DNA of 64,000 nt from Rhineura floridana (taxonomy: Eukaryota > Chordata > Lepidosauria > Squamata > Rhineuridae): NCBI RefSeq assembly GCF_030035675.1, contig NC_084499.1, positions 19,490,739 to 19,554,738 of the forward strand, given 5' to 3'. Shown here piece after piece: positions 48,850 through 61,400 of this stretch (positions are counted from its first letter, which is position 1; every line of letters begins with the position of its first letter). Made by a program: the position numbers and the translations under genes. The notes below the pieces were generated by a model. It saw only the letters and a list, made by a program, of their open reading frames with translations, had not been told where the DNA came from and did not search any database.

Positions 48850-49105
48850 AATACATTGGAAGAGGCAGCAGTCCAATCCTGAGCCATCCAGCCACCGTCT
48901 CTCTCAGCCTAACGTCCCTCATAGGGCTGTTGTAAGAGAACATTGGAAGAGGCAGCAGTCCAGTCCTGAGCCAGCCAGCCGCCGTGTCTCTCAGCGTAAC
49001 CTCCCTCACAGGGCTGTTGTGAGGATAACATTGGGAGGGGGAGAACCGTGTCTGTACGCCACCTTGAGCTCCTTGCGGGAAAGGCGGGATGTAAATGTAA
49101 TAACT
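48850..49105 (+). mobile_element. SINE-B with internal tandem duplication, upstream of TBC1D13
   Basis: An 87-bp unit starting CATTGGAAGAGGCAGCAG occurs at 48854 and again at 48941, each ending in a CCTCACAGGGCTGTTGT-type block; the second runs into GGGAGGGGGAGAACCGTG and CCTTGAGCTCCTTGCGGG. The tail ends about 15 bp before the CpG block of TBC1D13. Confidence 0.75.
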
Positions 49106-49120
49106 AGACACATAATAGCG

Positions 49121-49424
49121 GAGGCCCGCTCGTCAGCGGGCCTGTCCCTCTGAGGAGGCGGCGGCCTGTGAGGCGGCCTTGCCGGGCGCCGCCTCCTCCT
49201 CCGCTTCCCTCATTGATTTATTCGTCTCTCCCCGCAGCCAGCGAGGGAGCGAGCGAGGGAGGCAGGCCGGGTTTCCGCCCGCCGCGGATGGGGCTCGCTG
49301 GGGTCGGGCTGGTGGCCGCCAGGGGCCTCCGGGAGTCCCGCGAGGGCGACGCAGAAAAGCGGCAGCGGAGAAGAGCCGGCCGCTCCTCCACCGGCCACCC
49401 CCGCTGAGGGGGCTCCTCGCCATC
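49121..49424 (+). promoter_or_regulatory. TBC1D13: TBC1D13 CpG-rich promoter and 5' leader
   Basis: About 300 bp very rich in CpG, beginning near GCCCGCTCGTCAGCGGGCC (a perfect short stem, GCCCGCT/AGCGGGC, at about 49124-49142), ending at the TBC1D13 start. No TATA box; a housekeeping-type CpG start is inferred. A SINE-B copy ends about 15 bp upstream of the block. Confidence 0.55.
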
Positions 49425-52400
49425 ATGTCCAGCCTCCACAGGAGCAGGTGTGTGTGTGAGAGAGGAGTAATAATAACAACAATAGCATTGGTCGTTATTG
49501 ATATTCAGGAATTGGGAAGGTTTGCAAAAGGCCGGTGTGTGCAGGTGATTGTGGCTTCCCCTGTGTGTGTGTGTGTGTGTGTAGGGGGGTTGTGTAGAGG
49601 GCTGCTTCCCCCTTCAGAAGGAGCCTCTTCTTCTTGCGTGCATTTTGTAAGGAAGGCTTTGTTTATTGGTATTATTGGTGTTATTTATATTTAATGGACG
49701 TGAATTGGGAAGGAAGGGTTGAGAAAGGGAGTGCGTGCAGGAGTTTGTGGCTTCCCCTTTCTGTCTGTGTGGGGTTACTTAGAGAGCTACCCTCTCCTTT
49801 AGAAAGAGCCTCTTTTTTGCATGCATTTTGTAGGGGGGGCTATTTATTTATTAGTACATTAATATCTCCTTAACAGACATCAATCAGTTAGGAAGAGGGA
49901 TTTGCAATAGGCAGGCTGTGCAGATGTTTGTGTCTTCCCTCTTTTTGGGGGGAGGGATTCCTTGAAAAACCACCCTTCTTTAGCATAAACCTTTTTTTCC
50001 TTGCATGCATTTTGTAATCCTGAGCTGAAGGGGTTAATTTTTAATAGATATATTTTTCCAAGTAATGAAGGGGCCTCTGCTTTTTTTTTACTAGAAAATT
50101 AGATCCAACACTGTCTTGTTCTCCCCCCCCCCCTGCACTTCTTTATTTGGTCTTTCTGCTTATTTTTATACATATTTTTTCCTTGCAATGCAGAAAGGAA
50201 GAGAATCCCTTCTCTTTTCCAATTTTTGTGCGTTTCCTTTCCTCTCCACCTCTTACTTGCAACCTCTCTTCCTCGCCACTCCCGCTCCCCCAGTTTGTTC
50301 CTCATTTTTTCGCCTTAATTTTTTAAAAGTGTAAAGTCCGCCAGATCCTAATTTTCTTTTTCCCCTTCCTCCCCTTTTCTGAAAGCAATTTCAGCCTCGC
50401 TGCCATTTTTGTGCCTTAATTCCACTCTCCCTCTTTTACTTTTTCATCTTATTTATTTATTATTTGATTTGTATCCCTCTCTTCCTCCCAGCAGGAGCCC
50501 TTATTTTCTTGGTAAGGGGGTGTCCTACCATGTTTTGGCTTTTGACCCCAGCCAACCCCAATGAGTCTGGAGGAGGCCAAACCTCCTCTCATATAATCAG
50601 TGGGAAACTTTGGATCACCTTTTACTCTGTGCCCTTCTGAAATGAAATCATTCTCGCTTTTCTTTCACTCCCTTTCGTAATCAAATGTTGACATGATTAC
50701 TATAAGGAATGAGTTTGTGTGGGGTTCAAATGCCCCCCCCCCCCGGTAATACTCTGCAGGCAATGTATTTGTGTGTGATTATGAAGTGAGCTTGCCAAAG
50801 AACTCCATATCTAGAGTGTCAAGGAAGGAAACTGCTGTGGCTTGAAAATCTCTCCTCTGCTGCAAACAATCCATCCTTCCTGTCTGAGTAGACCTGCTTT
50901 TTTGTCTATATCATTTCTCCCTTTGTATGCTCGCAATGCAGAGCCGTTGTTGGTGAGGGTGTGTTTGCCTAAAATGTTGTTTCCAAATAAATGGAGAAAC
51001 AACAACATGTGGAATGAGGATGAAAGTGCTTCCAGGTCAAAGGGTATAATTCTCTGGGAGATTAGACCCCCCCCCCCATGCTCCTCATTTTCAAAAAAGC
51101 AAGCCTTTTTAACTGAAATGTGCTAGTGCTGAATTTCATTCAGTATGAATTTGCATTAGCCAGCTCGCTTATATACCATCCAAGTGCTCTAGCTTCCTGC
51201 AGAGTCTTCCCATTTCTGCTAATTGCTGGGCAGTTAGTCCTATAGAAAAGTTAGAAATGTTGTAAAAAAGAAAAAAAAAGTCGTTCCTTTCTGGATTAGA
51301 CCAGTCCCTCTATGTCTGGCATTTTTCAAACGGTGGCTGGCCAGTTGTCGTGGAAATGTGGCAGTTATTTCCCTATATTCAGCAGTCAGAGGTACACTTC
51401 TTCTAATCATGGAGGCTCTGTTTCTCTTGTGGGGGCCTGTAAATGGATATGAGCCGTACAGTGCATTAATTTGTCCAAGTCGCAGTGAATTCCATAAGAA
51501 GGAGAAAAAGAGAGAGAGAGAGGTTAGACGTGTCTGTATTTCTAGAGGTAAGGTGGCCGTTTTGGACCAAATGAAATTCAAAGGAAGACTGCAGCATGAA
51601 AAGCTGGATTACAAGTTCATCAATAAGTTTAATGCCATCGCTTGTGGGTTAAATTGAGAGAAAGGAAGTTTTATAACGTTGCATGTGTTAATAAGCTTAC
51701 CATGTCAAGGTACCTGTTTCTTGCAAATGGTTCTCACTATGCTACCAATCCTGAGATCACTGGTAGAGAGAATGTTTTTGACTTTCTGAAATGCTTTTTG
51801 ACTGCTTTTTCAACAACTATCGTTGTTGTGTTTGCCACCCTTGAGTTCCTTCAGGAGCAAGGGCAGGATGTAAATTGAAATATTATCATCGTGATCAATC
51901 TGCTACTGTTAAAGGTGTGTTGATTTAACATACGTACCTGCCAATTAAGTTTTCATTCACTATTTATTTTTATTTAGAATATTTTAGATCACACTTGTGG
52001 GCCCATCAAAAGTGGCTTACGTCAAAACCAACAAAATTGTCCTGAGTCTGACGTAGTGGGCTTGAGTCCACGAAAGCCTGTGCCAGAATAAATTTGTCAG
52101 GGTGCCGCAAGATTCTTTGTTGTTTTGTTTTATGCCTGTATTTGCTTTTGAGTGCTCAAGGTACTTTGGAGAGGCTTTTCAGTACTCCTGATTTGGGACT
52201 AGGAGACTTTCCAAACTTGGCGTGACAAAATCTTACAAGTCACCAAAGGGTCAAACTGCCTTTAAGTGTGCTGTGGTCAAACGTTACCGGAATTGCTCCT
52301 GAATAAATGTGCAGTCGAGGCAAGTGGAGGATCTCTGCATTTGTTAGAAATAAAAAACTTGCTTAGTTCCCCAAAGGTAATGGTTGCACAGGGTCTTCAG

Positions 52401-55400
52401 ATGGAAGATCTTAACCTTTTGCCACATTTTATTAGCTTTGTTAAACTTCAATACTTACGGTAAGAACTTGCAGCAGGTGTTGGGGCATGTGGTTGTTCCT
52501 GTGGCTTCTTGTACTCGCTTTCCCTTTGTTCAGATAAAAGCCCTTATCGGAACTGCATGCTTTCTCTGGCTGTTTGCAGTTGGCTTGATTAGGTTTTGAG
52601 TGCACTTGAAGGAAAAAATCATCATCATCTTGAGCACCATCCAGGCCTGGGGTTTATCCCATTGTCAGGCCTGTAAAAGAAAACCTTATACATGCTTGGA
52701 CTAAACCATATAAGCAGGGCTGTGGAGTCGGTACGCCAAACCTTCAACTCCGACTCCTCTGTTTTTCCACTGTCCAACTCCGACTCCACCCAAAATTGCT
52801 TCTTGTCAATCAAAATTTATTTGGAAGTCAGAGTCGGTACATTTCTACCGACTCCGACTCCACCCAAAATTGCTCCCGACTCCACGACTCCGACTCCACA
52901 GCCCTGCGTATAAGTACTGTGTAATACCAATTTGCAATCTCTCAACTGCCTAGTGAGAATGCCGTTGTGTTGTTAGGCTGATAGAGCTTCTTTTTGTTTC
53001 ATCCTCCTGGCAATTTCTGCATTTGCCAACTGTGTGTGTGTTCCTGCTCCCTTTCCACTAGGATTGCAGAATTTCAAGAGATCCTTGGCGAGAGCAGCAT
53101 TCTGCTGCAGAAGCTTCGTGAACTTTGTTTTAGCGGTAAGTGACTTTGGCAAATTTTTGCTCTTAATGGGACAGTAGTGGCAGGTCAGGTTTCAGCGCTC
53201 AGTCTAAGGCTGCGCTGGTAGCTTGCCATGAGACTATGAGTTGTAACTGATTTATCCTATAGCAGAAATGATGCTTTGATCAGAATAGAAGGCAGCTTAC
53301 TTCAGGCAACCAAAAAAAAAAAAATTACTGGATTTGGAGATAATAGCTCTCATGTCAGCCAGCCCCTGGGGTTGTAGATACTCGGTCCTTTAGCAGTCAT
53401 ATAGTTAAGATGCCTGCACCCATATAATTCTTGTCCTTCCCCTCATAAACTTTCATTAGATTTGTTAGTCACTTGCTACCTGAAGCTCTGCAAGCGACTC
53501 ACAACACTGTTAAAAACAAAAGCAAATACATCAGTCCATAAAACCCCAAAACAATAACAACCCCCCCATACAGCCACAGGCCTTCAGTTCCCATATAAAG
53601 ACATAGCAATCCGTTGCCAGTGCTTTTGTCTTCACTGATCAGCGTTGTGTCTTTGCAAAATGTATTACTCAGTCGTAGACTGGCTCCACACTTGGCCGTC
53701 ATTGTTCTAAAACTCTGTGCAAGTGGTAAACGTTCACTCATGCTATTTTGTTTTGTGCTGTTTCCCTCTTCTCCCCTGCAGTGAGTGAAGTGGGAATATT
53801 GAAATGCTCTTGAGTAAGGTTCTACAATCTGCTGTTGGTTGCTGTTAAAACAGCCAAAGGCTAAACCTTGCTGTCACTGAGTTACTATTTCTATAAATAT
53901 TTAAACAGAGTAACTCCTTGGAAACTTAAAAGTGCCTGCATACTGAACTTCTTGTCTGTGTTTTTTTTTTAATGCTGTCTTTAGATGTGGAAATGTTCCT
54001 TGTCGTAGAATTTGTGTGCTTAAGAAAGATCGTAGTGTAGTGGCTAGTATTTTAGATTTTCAAATGTGGTGACCCAGAGTCAAAACCCTTGTTGGACATG
54101 AAGTTTACTGGATTACCCTTTCAGTTATTCTCTTTCAGCCTGGCCTACCTCACAGGGTTGTTAGGAAGATAAAAGGGAGACATGTACTGAAGAGCTGGTG
54201 TGATGTAGTGGTTTAAGTGTTGGACTAGGACTGGGTGGCCAGGGTTCAAAACCCCTACTCAGTCATGAAGCTTGCTGGCTGACCTTGGGCCAGTCACTGT
54301 CTTTTAGCCTAACACACCTCAAAGGGGTGTTGTGGGGATAAAATGAGGAGGGGGAGAACAATATATGCCACATTGAGTTCCTTGGAGGAAAGGGTGGGAT
54401 ATAAATTATTTGATTTATTATTTGATTTATATCCCTCCCTCCCTCCCAGCAGGAGCCCAGGGCGGCAAAATGTAATAAATGTAAAAAAAAGACCGAAGGC
54501 TCTTTGTTCAACAGGTGGAGAATGCTGGAGGGAATAGCAATTTCTTACAAGCACAGTCACGCACACACACGTGGTGAAGGAGGGCTTGTGGTGTACCTTT
54601 CTCTTCCAGTTTTTTATATCCCTTTATTTTTTCTTTATCTATACATGGGGGATTAGGCTGTCAATGGTTACCTAGCCCTGATGGCTAAGTTCTCCCTCCA
54701 CTGTCAGAGACAGTGTGCTTCTGAGTACCAGTTGATGGGAATCCCAAATGGGGGAAGTTGTTGATGGTCCCAGAGCCTACTTTTGTGGTCTTCCCGTTGG
54801 GGCGTCTGGCTGGCCACTGTGAGAACAGCATGCTGGACTAGATGGGCCACTGGCATGACCCAACAAGCAGGCTCTTCTGACGTGTTTTATCTTCTGAGTG
54901 TTGCGTTTTCCCTTGGAGCTGAGAGAAGGGGCATCCAGGCACCAAGGAAGAGAGATGGGGGGGGGAGAGGGAGGTCCAGCTGATGGGGAAAGACAAGTCG
55001 GCAGGCTTGTGTTATTGTTGAATTGTTTGACACGTGGGGAGTGTGTTTTCCCCGTGGAGGACATGGAGAGCCGCCTCTATTTTCCAGGGAGTAGGTGACT
55101 TTCACTCTGCAAACCTATTTTGAACTGGATTGTAATGGACAAGTTGCAGATTTAACATTTCATCATAATGAATATTTGTGTAGTATTTTTTTTATAAAGA
55201 TGGTAGATAGGGTAACATGTATTGACACATTCAGTGTTCCTGGAATTTTTTGATAGCTTAATTCTCAAATGCAGGCCCCTTGCAATGATATATTGATAGT
55301 GATACTCCCAGATGAAAAATGCAATGAATGTGGGCTGACATGTGTCTTAGGGTTGTATCCAATGCTAGGCCTAGTCAGAGTAGACCCACTGAAGTTACTC

Positions 55401-58400
55401 TACACGACTAACTTAGGTTCACTGATTTCAGTGGGTCTGCTCTAATTTGGTAATAGGGTACAAACCCTTGTTTCCTGCCCTCCTTTTGGTGGTGGGTGCC
55501 AGTAGTTGACCACATGTTTTGCATGCAGTTAACCGTGCAGCAGTGTGAAAGGGCTATAAAATTCACAAGCTATTTCTTTTGTTTCACAGGAATTCCTTTT
55601 GAAGGTGGCTTGCGCTGTCTCTGCTGGAAGGTGGGTTGTTCAGTGGGGTGGGTCACCACTCCCAGTGTGGTCTTTGTGTTTTGTACGGGCTTAAGAGGTT
55701 GGGTTGGTTGGAGGTTGGTTTCAAATCATACAGTATCCTGTTATGTATAATGTCTAAGTGCTTTACAAACACTAGTTGGGGGGTGACCCATGACAGGGCC
55801 TCCTTCATGGTGGCTCCTCATTTGTAGAATGCCCTCCCTGGTGAGGTGCAGCTGTCTTCCTCTTTTTTAAATTCCAGGAGGAACTTGAAAACATTCCGGT
55901 TCACCCAGGGATTTAATGGCTGAAATACATTGTTCCTGGGCACCTTGAAATTATTAGCTGTGAGAATATGTGACTGTTTTTAGATATACATTTAAGTATG
56001 CGTGTATTTAGGTATGTTTTTCATTTTATTGTTGTATCACTGGTGTGTTTGCTGCTGTGAGCTCCTTTTAGGAGGAACAGTGGGATATAAATTTAGGGTT
56101 GTATCCAGGGCTGTGGAGTCGGTACGCCAAACCTTCGACTCTCTCCTCTATTTTTCCACTGTCCGACTTCAACTCTGACTCCAACTCCTCTATTTTTCTA
56201 CTGTCCGACTCTGACTCCACGCAAAATTGCTTCTTGTCAATCAAAATTTATTTGGAAGTCAGAGTTGGTACATTTCTTCCGACTCCGACTCCACCCAAAA
56301 TTGCTCCCGACTCGACTCCACGACTCTGACTCCACAGCCCTGGTTGTATCCACTGTTAGTCCTACGCAGAGTAGTCCTATTGAGAATAATAGTCATGACT
56401 ACTTTAGATCCATTAATTTAAATAGATCTACTCTGAGTAGAACTTCGGTGGATGCAGCCCATAATAAATAAAAATTGGGTTGGTTCTTGTAGCAAACCCC
56501 ATTTTGCAGATGGAAAACTGAGGCTGCGTGAGAATGCTTTTTCCCAAGGATATTCAGCTGCATTCTTCTAGGGTTTTCATGCAGTGACTAGCTAGCCATA
56601 AGCATTTCTCTGAATAACCTTTGTTCAAGGCTGCCCTTGTTCATGCTGCTGTCATTATACAGATCCTCTTGAACTACCTCCCTGTGGAGAGAGCCTTATG
56701 GAACTCCCTGTTGAAGAAGCAGAGGTAAATCAATCTTTCCTGCAGCCTTCATTCCCGCTTCACGAAGTGTAGATTGCTACTTCTGTTTTTACAGCTCAAA
56801 CTCCTCTTGCAAAGTGACAATCAGTGCTGCAGCCCTAGTTTTACATTCATTTTTATTTACTTAAAATATCCTTACACTGCTTTTCGTTTAGAATATCCGC
56901 TGAGGTTTATGATAAGGCTTGGAGGGCCAGCAGGGCAATAATATCAGGTTAACTTGCAACTTTGCATATCAGGAAAACCTCAATATAGCACATTTTTGTT
57001 CAAAAAAGAATTCTTTCATGTCGCTGACTTTTAGAAGTGAGAGCCATATTTTTAAAAATTGCCTATTATAACACACCAGTGATGAAAAACCTTTTAAAAA
57101 TGAAAATGACCTGATTAAAACTGTCCTTGCTGTAGATTAATCTACTAATGAAAGCTTCCAGCCTTTTGTTTAAAAATTAAACTAGCTGCGTTAGACACAT
57201 TAGAATAGTGACATTTGGATAACACAGAAAAGCAAATGTAAAAAGTGTAAGATTGGACTCCTCCTAGATGTATCTAAAGCAGAACTGACTTAAGACCACC
57301 AAATAATAGAGGAGCCCTCAATCAATGTAACATCATAGAGCCGCCCTGGGCTCCTGCTGGGAGGAAGGGCGGGATATAAATCAAATAATAAATAAATAAA
57401 ATAGATCCAAACTTGTGGCAGCACCGGCGATATGTGAAAGTATTGCTCCATAAGATGTTGATCTGAGCTGTGGCAACTCAGTTGAGTGCAAAGAAGAGAT
57501 TTTGCATACTTCAGGGAAATACTTCAGGGAAATGGTTGAAAGTGTGAACCAGGCCAGTGTTAGTTTCTGTTATTGTTAAAAACTTCATTTCAGTGCTCAG
57601 GATGGCACTCTCCTCTGCCTGGCTGACTGGCATGAAGGGTATTTGGATGCAAATCTGTTTCCTAATGTGACATTTTCCCTTCCTTCCCCTTGCTGAAGGG
57701 AACTGTATGCCCAGTTCTTGAAGGAAATGATTATACAGCCTGGGATAGCCAAAGCCAACCTTGGTGTCTGCAGGGAAGATGTGACGATGGAGGACCATGT
57801 AAGTGCAGCGTGAACATTAAGGCCAAATCGTGGGCACCAGTCTGGGATTAGGGATATTCTGAACCATGCGTTTATTTTAGGAAGAGTCTTTATCATTTTT
57901 AAATATATATTATAAGAAACAAACAATATTCCAGAATAAATGTACAGCACAATCATATACATGTCTATTCAGGAGTAAGTCCCATTGCATTCAGTGACTT
58001 ACTCCTAGGAAAGTGGATATAGGGTTGTACCTTTCATTCCTTAAACTCTTCAACTCCTATACTAGGAGAGTTATATGGGACACGCGGCGCTGCCTTGTAT
58101 TGGCCGAGATCATTGATCCCAGAGATGCCTGCCAATGTGGAGAGCTTTAAACAGTGACTAGACAAATTCATGGAGGGTAAAGCGATCAGTGGCTACTAAC
58201 CCTGATGGCTGTGTTCTGTCTCCACCATCGGAGGCAGCCGTCCTCTGAATACCGGCTGCTAGAAACCATAGGAGGGCAGAGTTGCTGTCGCAGTCAGGTC
58301 ATGCTTGTGGGCTTCCTTTGGCCTGATCCAGCAGCCAGGCTCTTCTGATGTTCTTGTAAGCATTTTTCAGTCTTTGAAAGCCTTCCTTGCAGTCACCTTG

Positions 58401-61400
58401 GCTTCTTCTCTCAAATTCTTCTGTAAAGCCCCTGAATCCAAACCCAGATAGCAGGTGGAACACTTACTTCAAGGACAATGAGGTGTTGCTGCAGATCGAC
58501 AAGGATGTCAGGTATATGAAGTGTGTGTGTGTGAGTGACACAGAGAGAGAGTGGGTGTAGGGGAGAAATGTGGTCATGTAATTTTAAAGTGTTAAATCCC
58601 CACTGCCAGAGTTTTATCTGCTTCGGGGCGACTCCTTTTGACGGTTGCGCTTCGCCTACCCTCTTAAAATTGTGGTGAATTCTTTTCTGCCCATCCAGGA
58701 GGCTATACCCCGACATGGCATTCTTCCAGCGCCCGACCGAGTACCCCTGCCTGTTGATCCTAGACCCCCAGAATGAGTTTGAAACCCTGCGCAAGCGAGT
58801 GGAGCAGACGACGCTCAAATCGCAGACAGTGGCGCGGAACCGGAGTGGTGTCACAAATGTAAGGGATACAGAGAACCGCGCTCTTTAACTTCTGGGCCCT
58901 GGGGGTGGCTGGACTACAGCTCCCATCATCCACCACCCAGCTTAGCTAATACTTGGATGATGGGAGTAGTAGTCCAACAACACATGGGAACCCAGGATTG
59001 AAAAACACCGAAATGGAGAACACCTTCAAGACAGAGGACTGCCCTCTGTAAAGTAAGACACGTGCTGGCTTCCAGGCTTAATTCAAAATGCTCTTCTTGA
59101 TTTGCAGTCTGACATAGTCCACGACCAAAATATCTCAAGCCCCATCTTCTTCTGTAGGGACCTGAAGTCCCCCCTTCCCCCAAAGAAGATGAGGAATTCA
59201 TTGCAACATGTGGACTTTCATATACAGGAGTCTCCTTTTCTCAAATACTAATTCAAACTTGGGAGTTGATGGATTATACTTTTTGGCAGTATCTCTGAAG
59301 TTGTTTTTAATACATAGATGGTTTTATAGTTTGGTTTTACGAGTGTGATGATTTTTTTACAATGATGTCTTAGGCCAACTTGTATTTCCCACCAGAACTA
59401 AAGATGGCCGCCAACTTGATCTAGCAAGGCTTACTGTATTTTTATGTAGGCGTTTGGAGAGATGAGGTTGAAATGTTATTTTAATAACTGAGATAACAGA
59501 GGTTTCGCTTGCCCTAGATCTGGTACCAAAAATGCTTTCCGGTATTCTTTTCCTTCCTTTGTTTTCTCAGGTAAGTTCTCCTCAGAAAACGCCAGCACCT
59601 AACTCGCTGAACGAGTATGAAGTTCTGCCCAATGGCTGCGAGGATCACTGGGAAGTGGTAGAACGAATCCTTTTCATCTATGCTAAACTGAATCCGGGGA
59701 TAGCCTACGTCCAAGGGATGAACGAAATCGTAGGCCCACTTTACTACACGTTTGCTACAGACCCCAACAGTGAATGGAAAGGTAAGAAGAATGGATTCCT
59801 CCTTGAACGTGCTCGACTGGTTTGCATGTAACACTAAGCCATGGTTTATTAAACCATGGTTTGTTTGTTCATCTGGGGGACTTCTCCTGGTCTGTTAAAA
59901 CACTTGACTTGGGAGAATTATTGCCTTTTTATATTGAAGCCCACTGTGGGACCTTCTGGTAAAGAGTGGGTAAGAACTCCAATAAATGTGCTCACGAGGC
60001 CGCTTTCAGGCTTGTGGCCTTGTGAATGACGCTGACGGCGCTGTCCTTTTCTCCCCATACAGAACATGCAGAGGCCGACACTTTCTTTTGTTTCACTAAC
60101 CTCATGTCTGAGATCAGGGATAACTTCATCAAGAGCTTGGATGACTCCCAGTGTGGCATTACCTACAAAATGGAGAAGGTCTACTCCACCTTGAAAGAGA
60201 AAGACGTGGAACTTTACATGAAGCTGGTGAGGAAAGTGGTTTTTCGGACAGAGTTTCTGGGAACCTTGAGATGTGTTGGAAGCACATTTGGGGCTTCTTT
60301 AATGAGAAGGTCAGCCGTCTGGGCATACTAGTTGCTGGGGACCACAAGCGTGGAGCGTTGCTGTTGTGTTCAGGTCCTGCTTGCGGGCTTCCCATTGGGG
60401 CACCTGGCTGGCTGCTGTGAGAACAAGATGCTGGTCTAGATGGGCCACTGGCCTGATCCAGCAGCCAAATTCTTCTTCGCCATGATAACTGAGAATGAAA
60501 CCTCCACACCCAGAGGCAGTCTATCTTGGAATACCAGTTGTGGGGCATCACAAGTGGGGAGAACACTGTTGTGTTCAGGTCCTGCTTGCGGGCTTCCCTT
60601 TGGGGCATCTGGCTGACCACTGTGAAGACAGGAGGCTGGACTAGACGGGCCTTTTCTCCTGATCCAGCAAGGCTCTTCTAATGTTCTTAAAGGAGCATTC
60701 CCTCCCACTCTCCACACTGGCATTCTTATACGGAGATATTAGTTTTGCTTGGAGTCCCCAAGGCAGCCTTGGGGGGGTCTCCAACTTGAGGCTCCGTGTG
60801 CAGATCCTTCTTCAGCTCTGGCCTCCAGAATCCTCCTGAGCCATGCTGCCTTCGCTCATGATTTGTCTGAATCTGATGCATAGGAACTTAGGAAGCCGCC
60901 TGACACTGAGTCAGACCGTGGGTCCATCTAGCCTAGTATGGGCTACACTGGCTGGCAGCAGCTCTCCGGGGTTTCAGGCAGGGGACATTTTCAGCCCCAC
61001 CTGTTGATGTGGGGGATTGAAACTGGGGCCTTCTGCATTCAAAGCAGGTGCTCTGCCACAGCTACAGCCCTTCCCCCCAAACCCTAACTTTCAGTCCATC
61101 AAAAGTATTGGAATGTTTTAATCTAACTGATGTGATTCAACAATATAATGCAGTTTGGTTGAAAACGATGGAAGGTGAGGACCTTAATTGATACAGAGTA
61201 TTATGCTGTAACGATGCAACTATTTTATTATGGGTAGGAACATTCTTCACAGACAACTCAACTCAGTTTAGTCAGGTTCCAGAGAGAACATTGCACAGAG
61301 AATCTAGGCCCCTTCAAGACAATAACAGAAAACATTATTCCTGAAGAAGGGCTGGCTGGCACTGGAAACTTTGGGCTGCAGCATTTTTTTTTTAAGCCTG

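Larger units (their letters stand above)
46031..49120. other. ZER1-TBC1D13 divergent intergenic region
   Basis: Mostly old repeats: a palindromic element (46080-46200), a LINE reverse-transcriptase tail fragment (46400-46867), a CAGGGGTGGGGAACC-type element (46868-47140), palindromic TACTCAGAGTAGAC elements (48300-48790) and a SINE-B copy with an internal tandem duplication (48850-49105). The stretch 47700-48300 is AT-rich with nothing recognised beyond a short repeat with the CACGTTTCGAC signature near 48110. Confidence 0.55.
49448..53061 (+). other. TBC1D13: TBC1D13 intron 1
   Basis: Longest intron of the gene. The first 1 kb resembles three degenerate repeats of a pattern: a CTTCCCC stretch, then AGAAAGAGCCTCTT-like sequence and TGCATTTTGTA (around 49600-49640, 49790-49835, 49970-50015). 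It also holds short LINE-type tails (50450-50500), polyC runs, a repeat with ACGAAAGCCTGTGCCAGAATAAA (52030-52130) and a hAT-like element (52715-52906). No coding evidence. Confidence 0.5.

Noticed and set aside
49179-49694. 171-codon plus-strand open frame overlapping the TBC1D13 start
   Set aside because: Reads the CpG-rich leader and intron in another frame; TBC1D13 protein homology fixes the start at 49425.
52692-52913. Serine/threonine/proline-rich small protein
   Set aside because: Translation of GACTCC repeats inside a hAT MITE; the same artefact occurs at 56099-56329.
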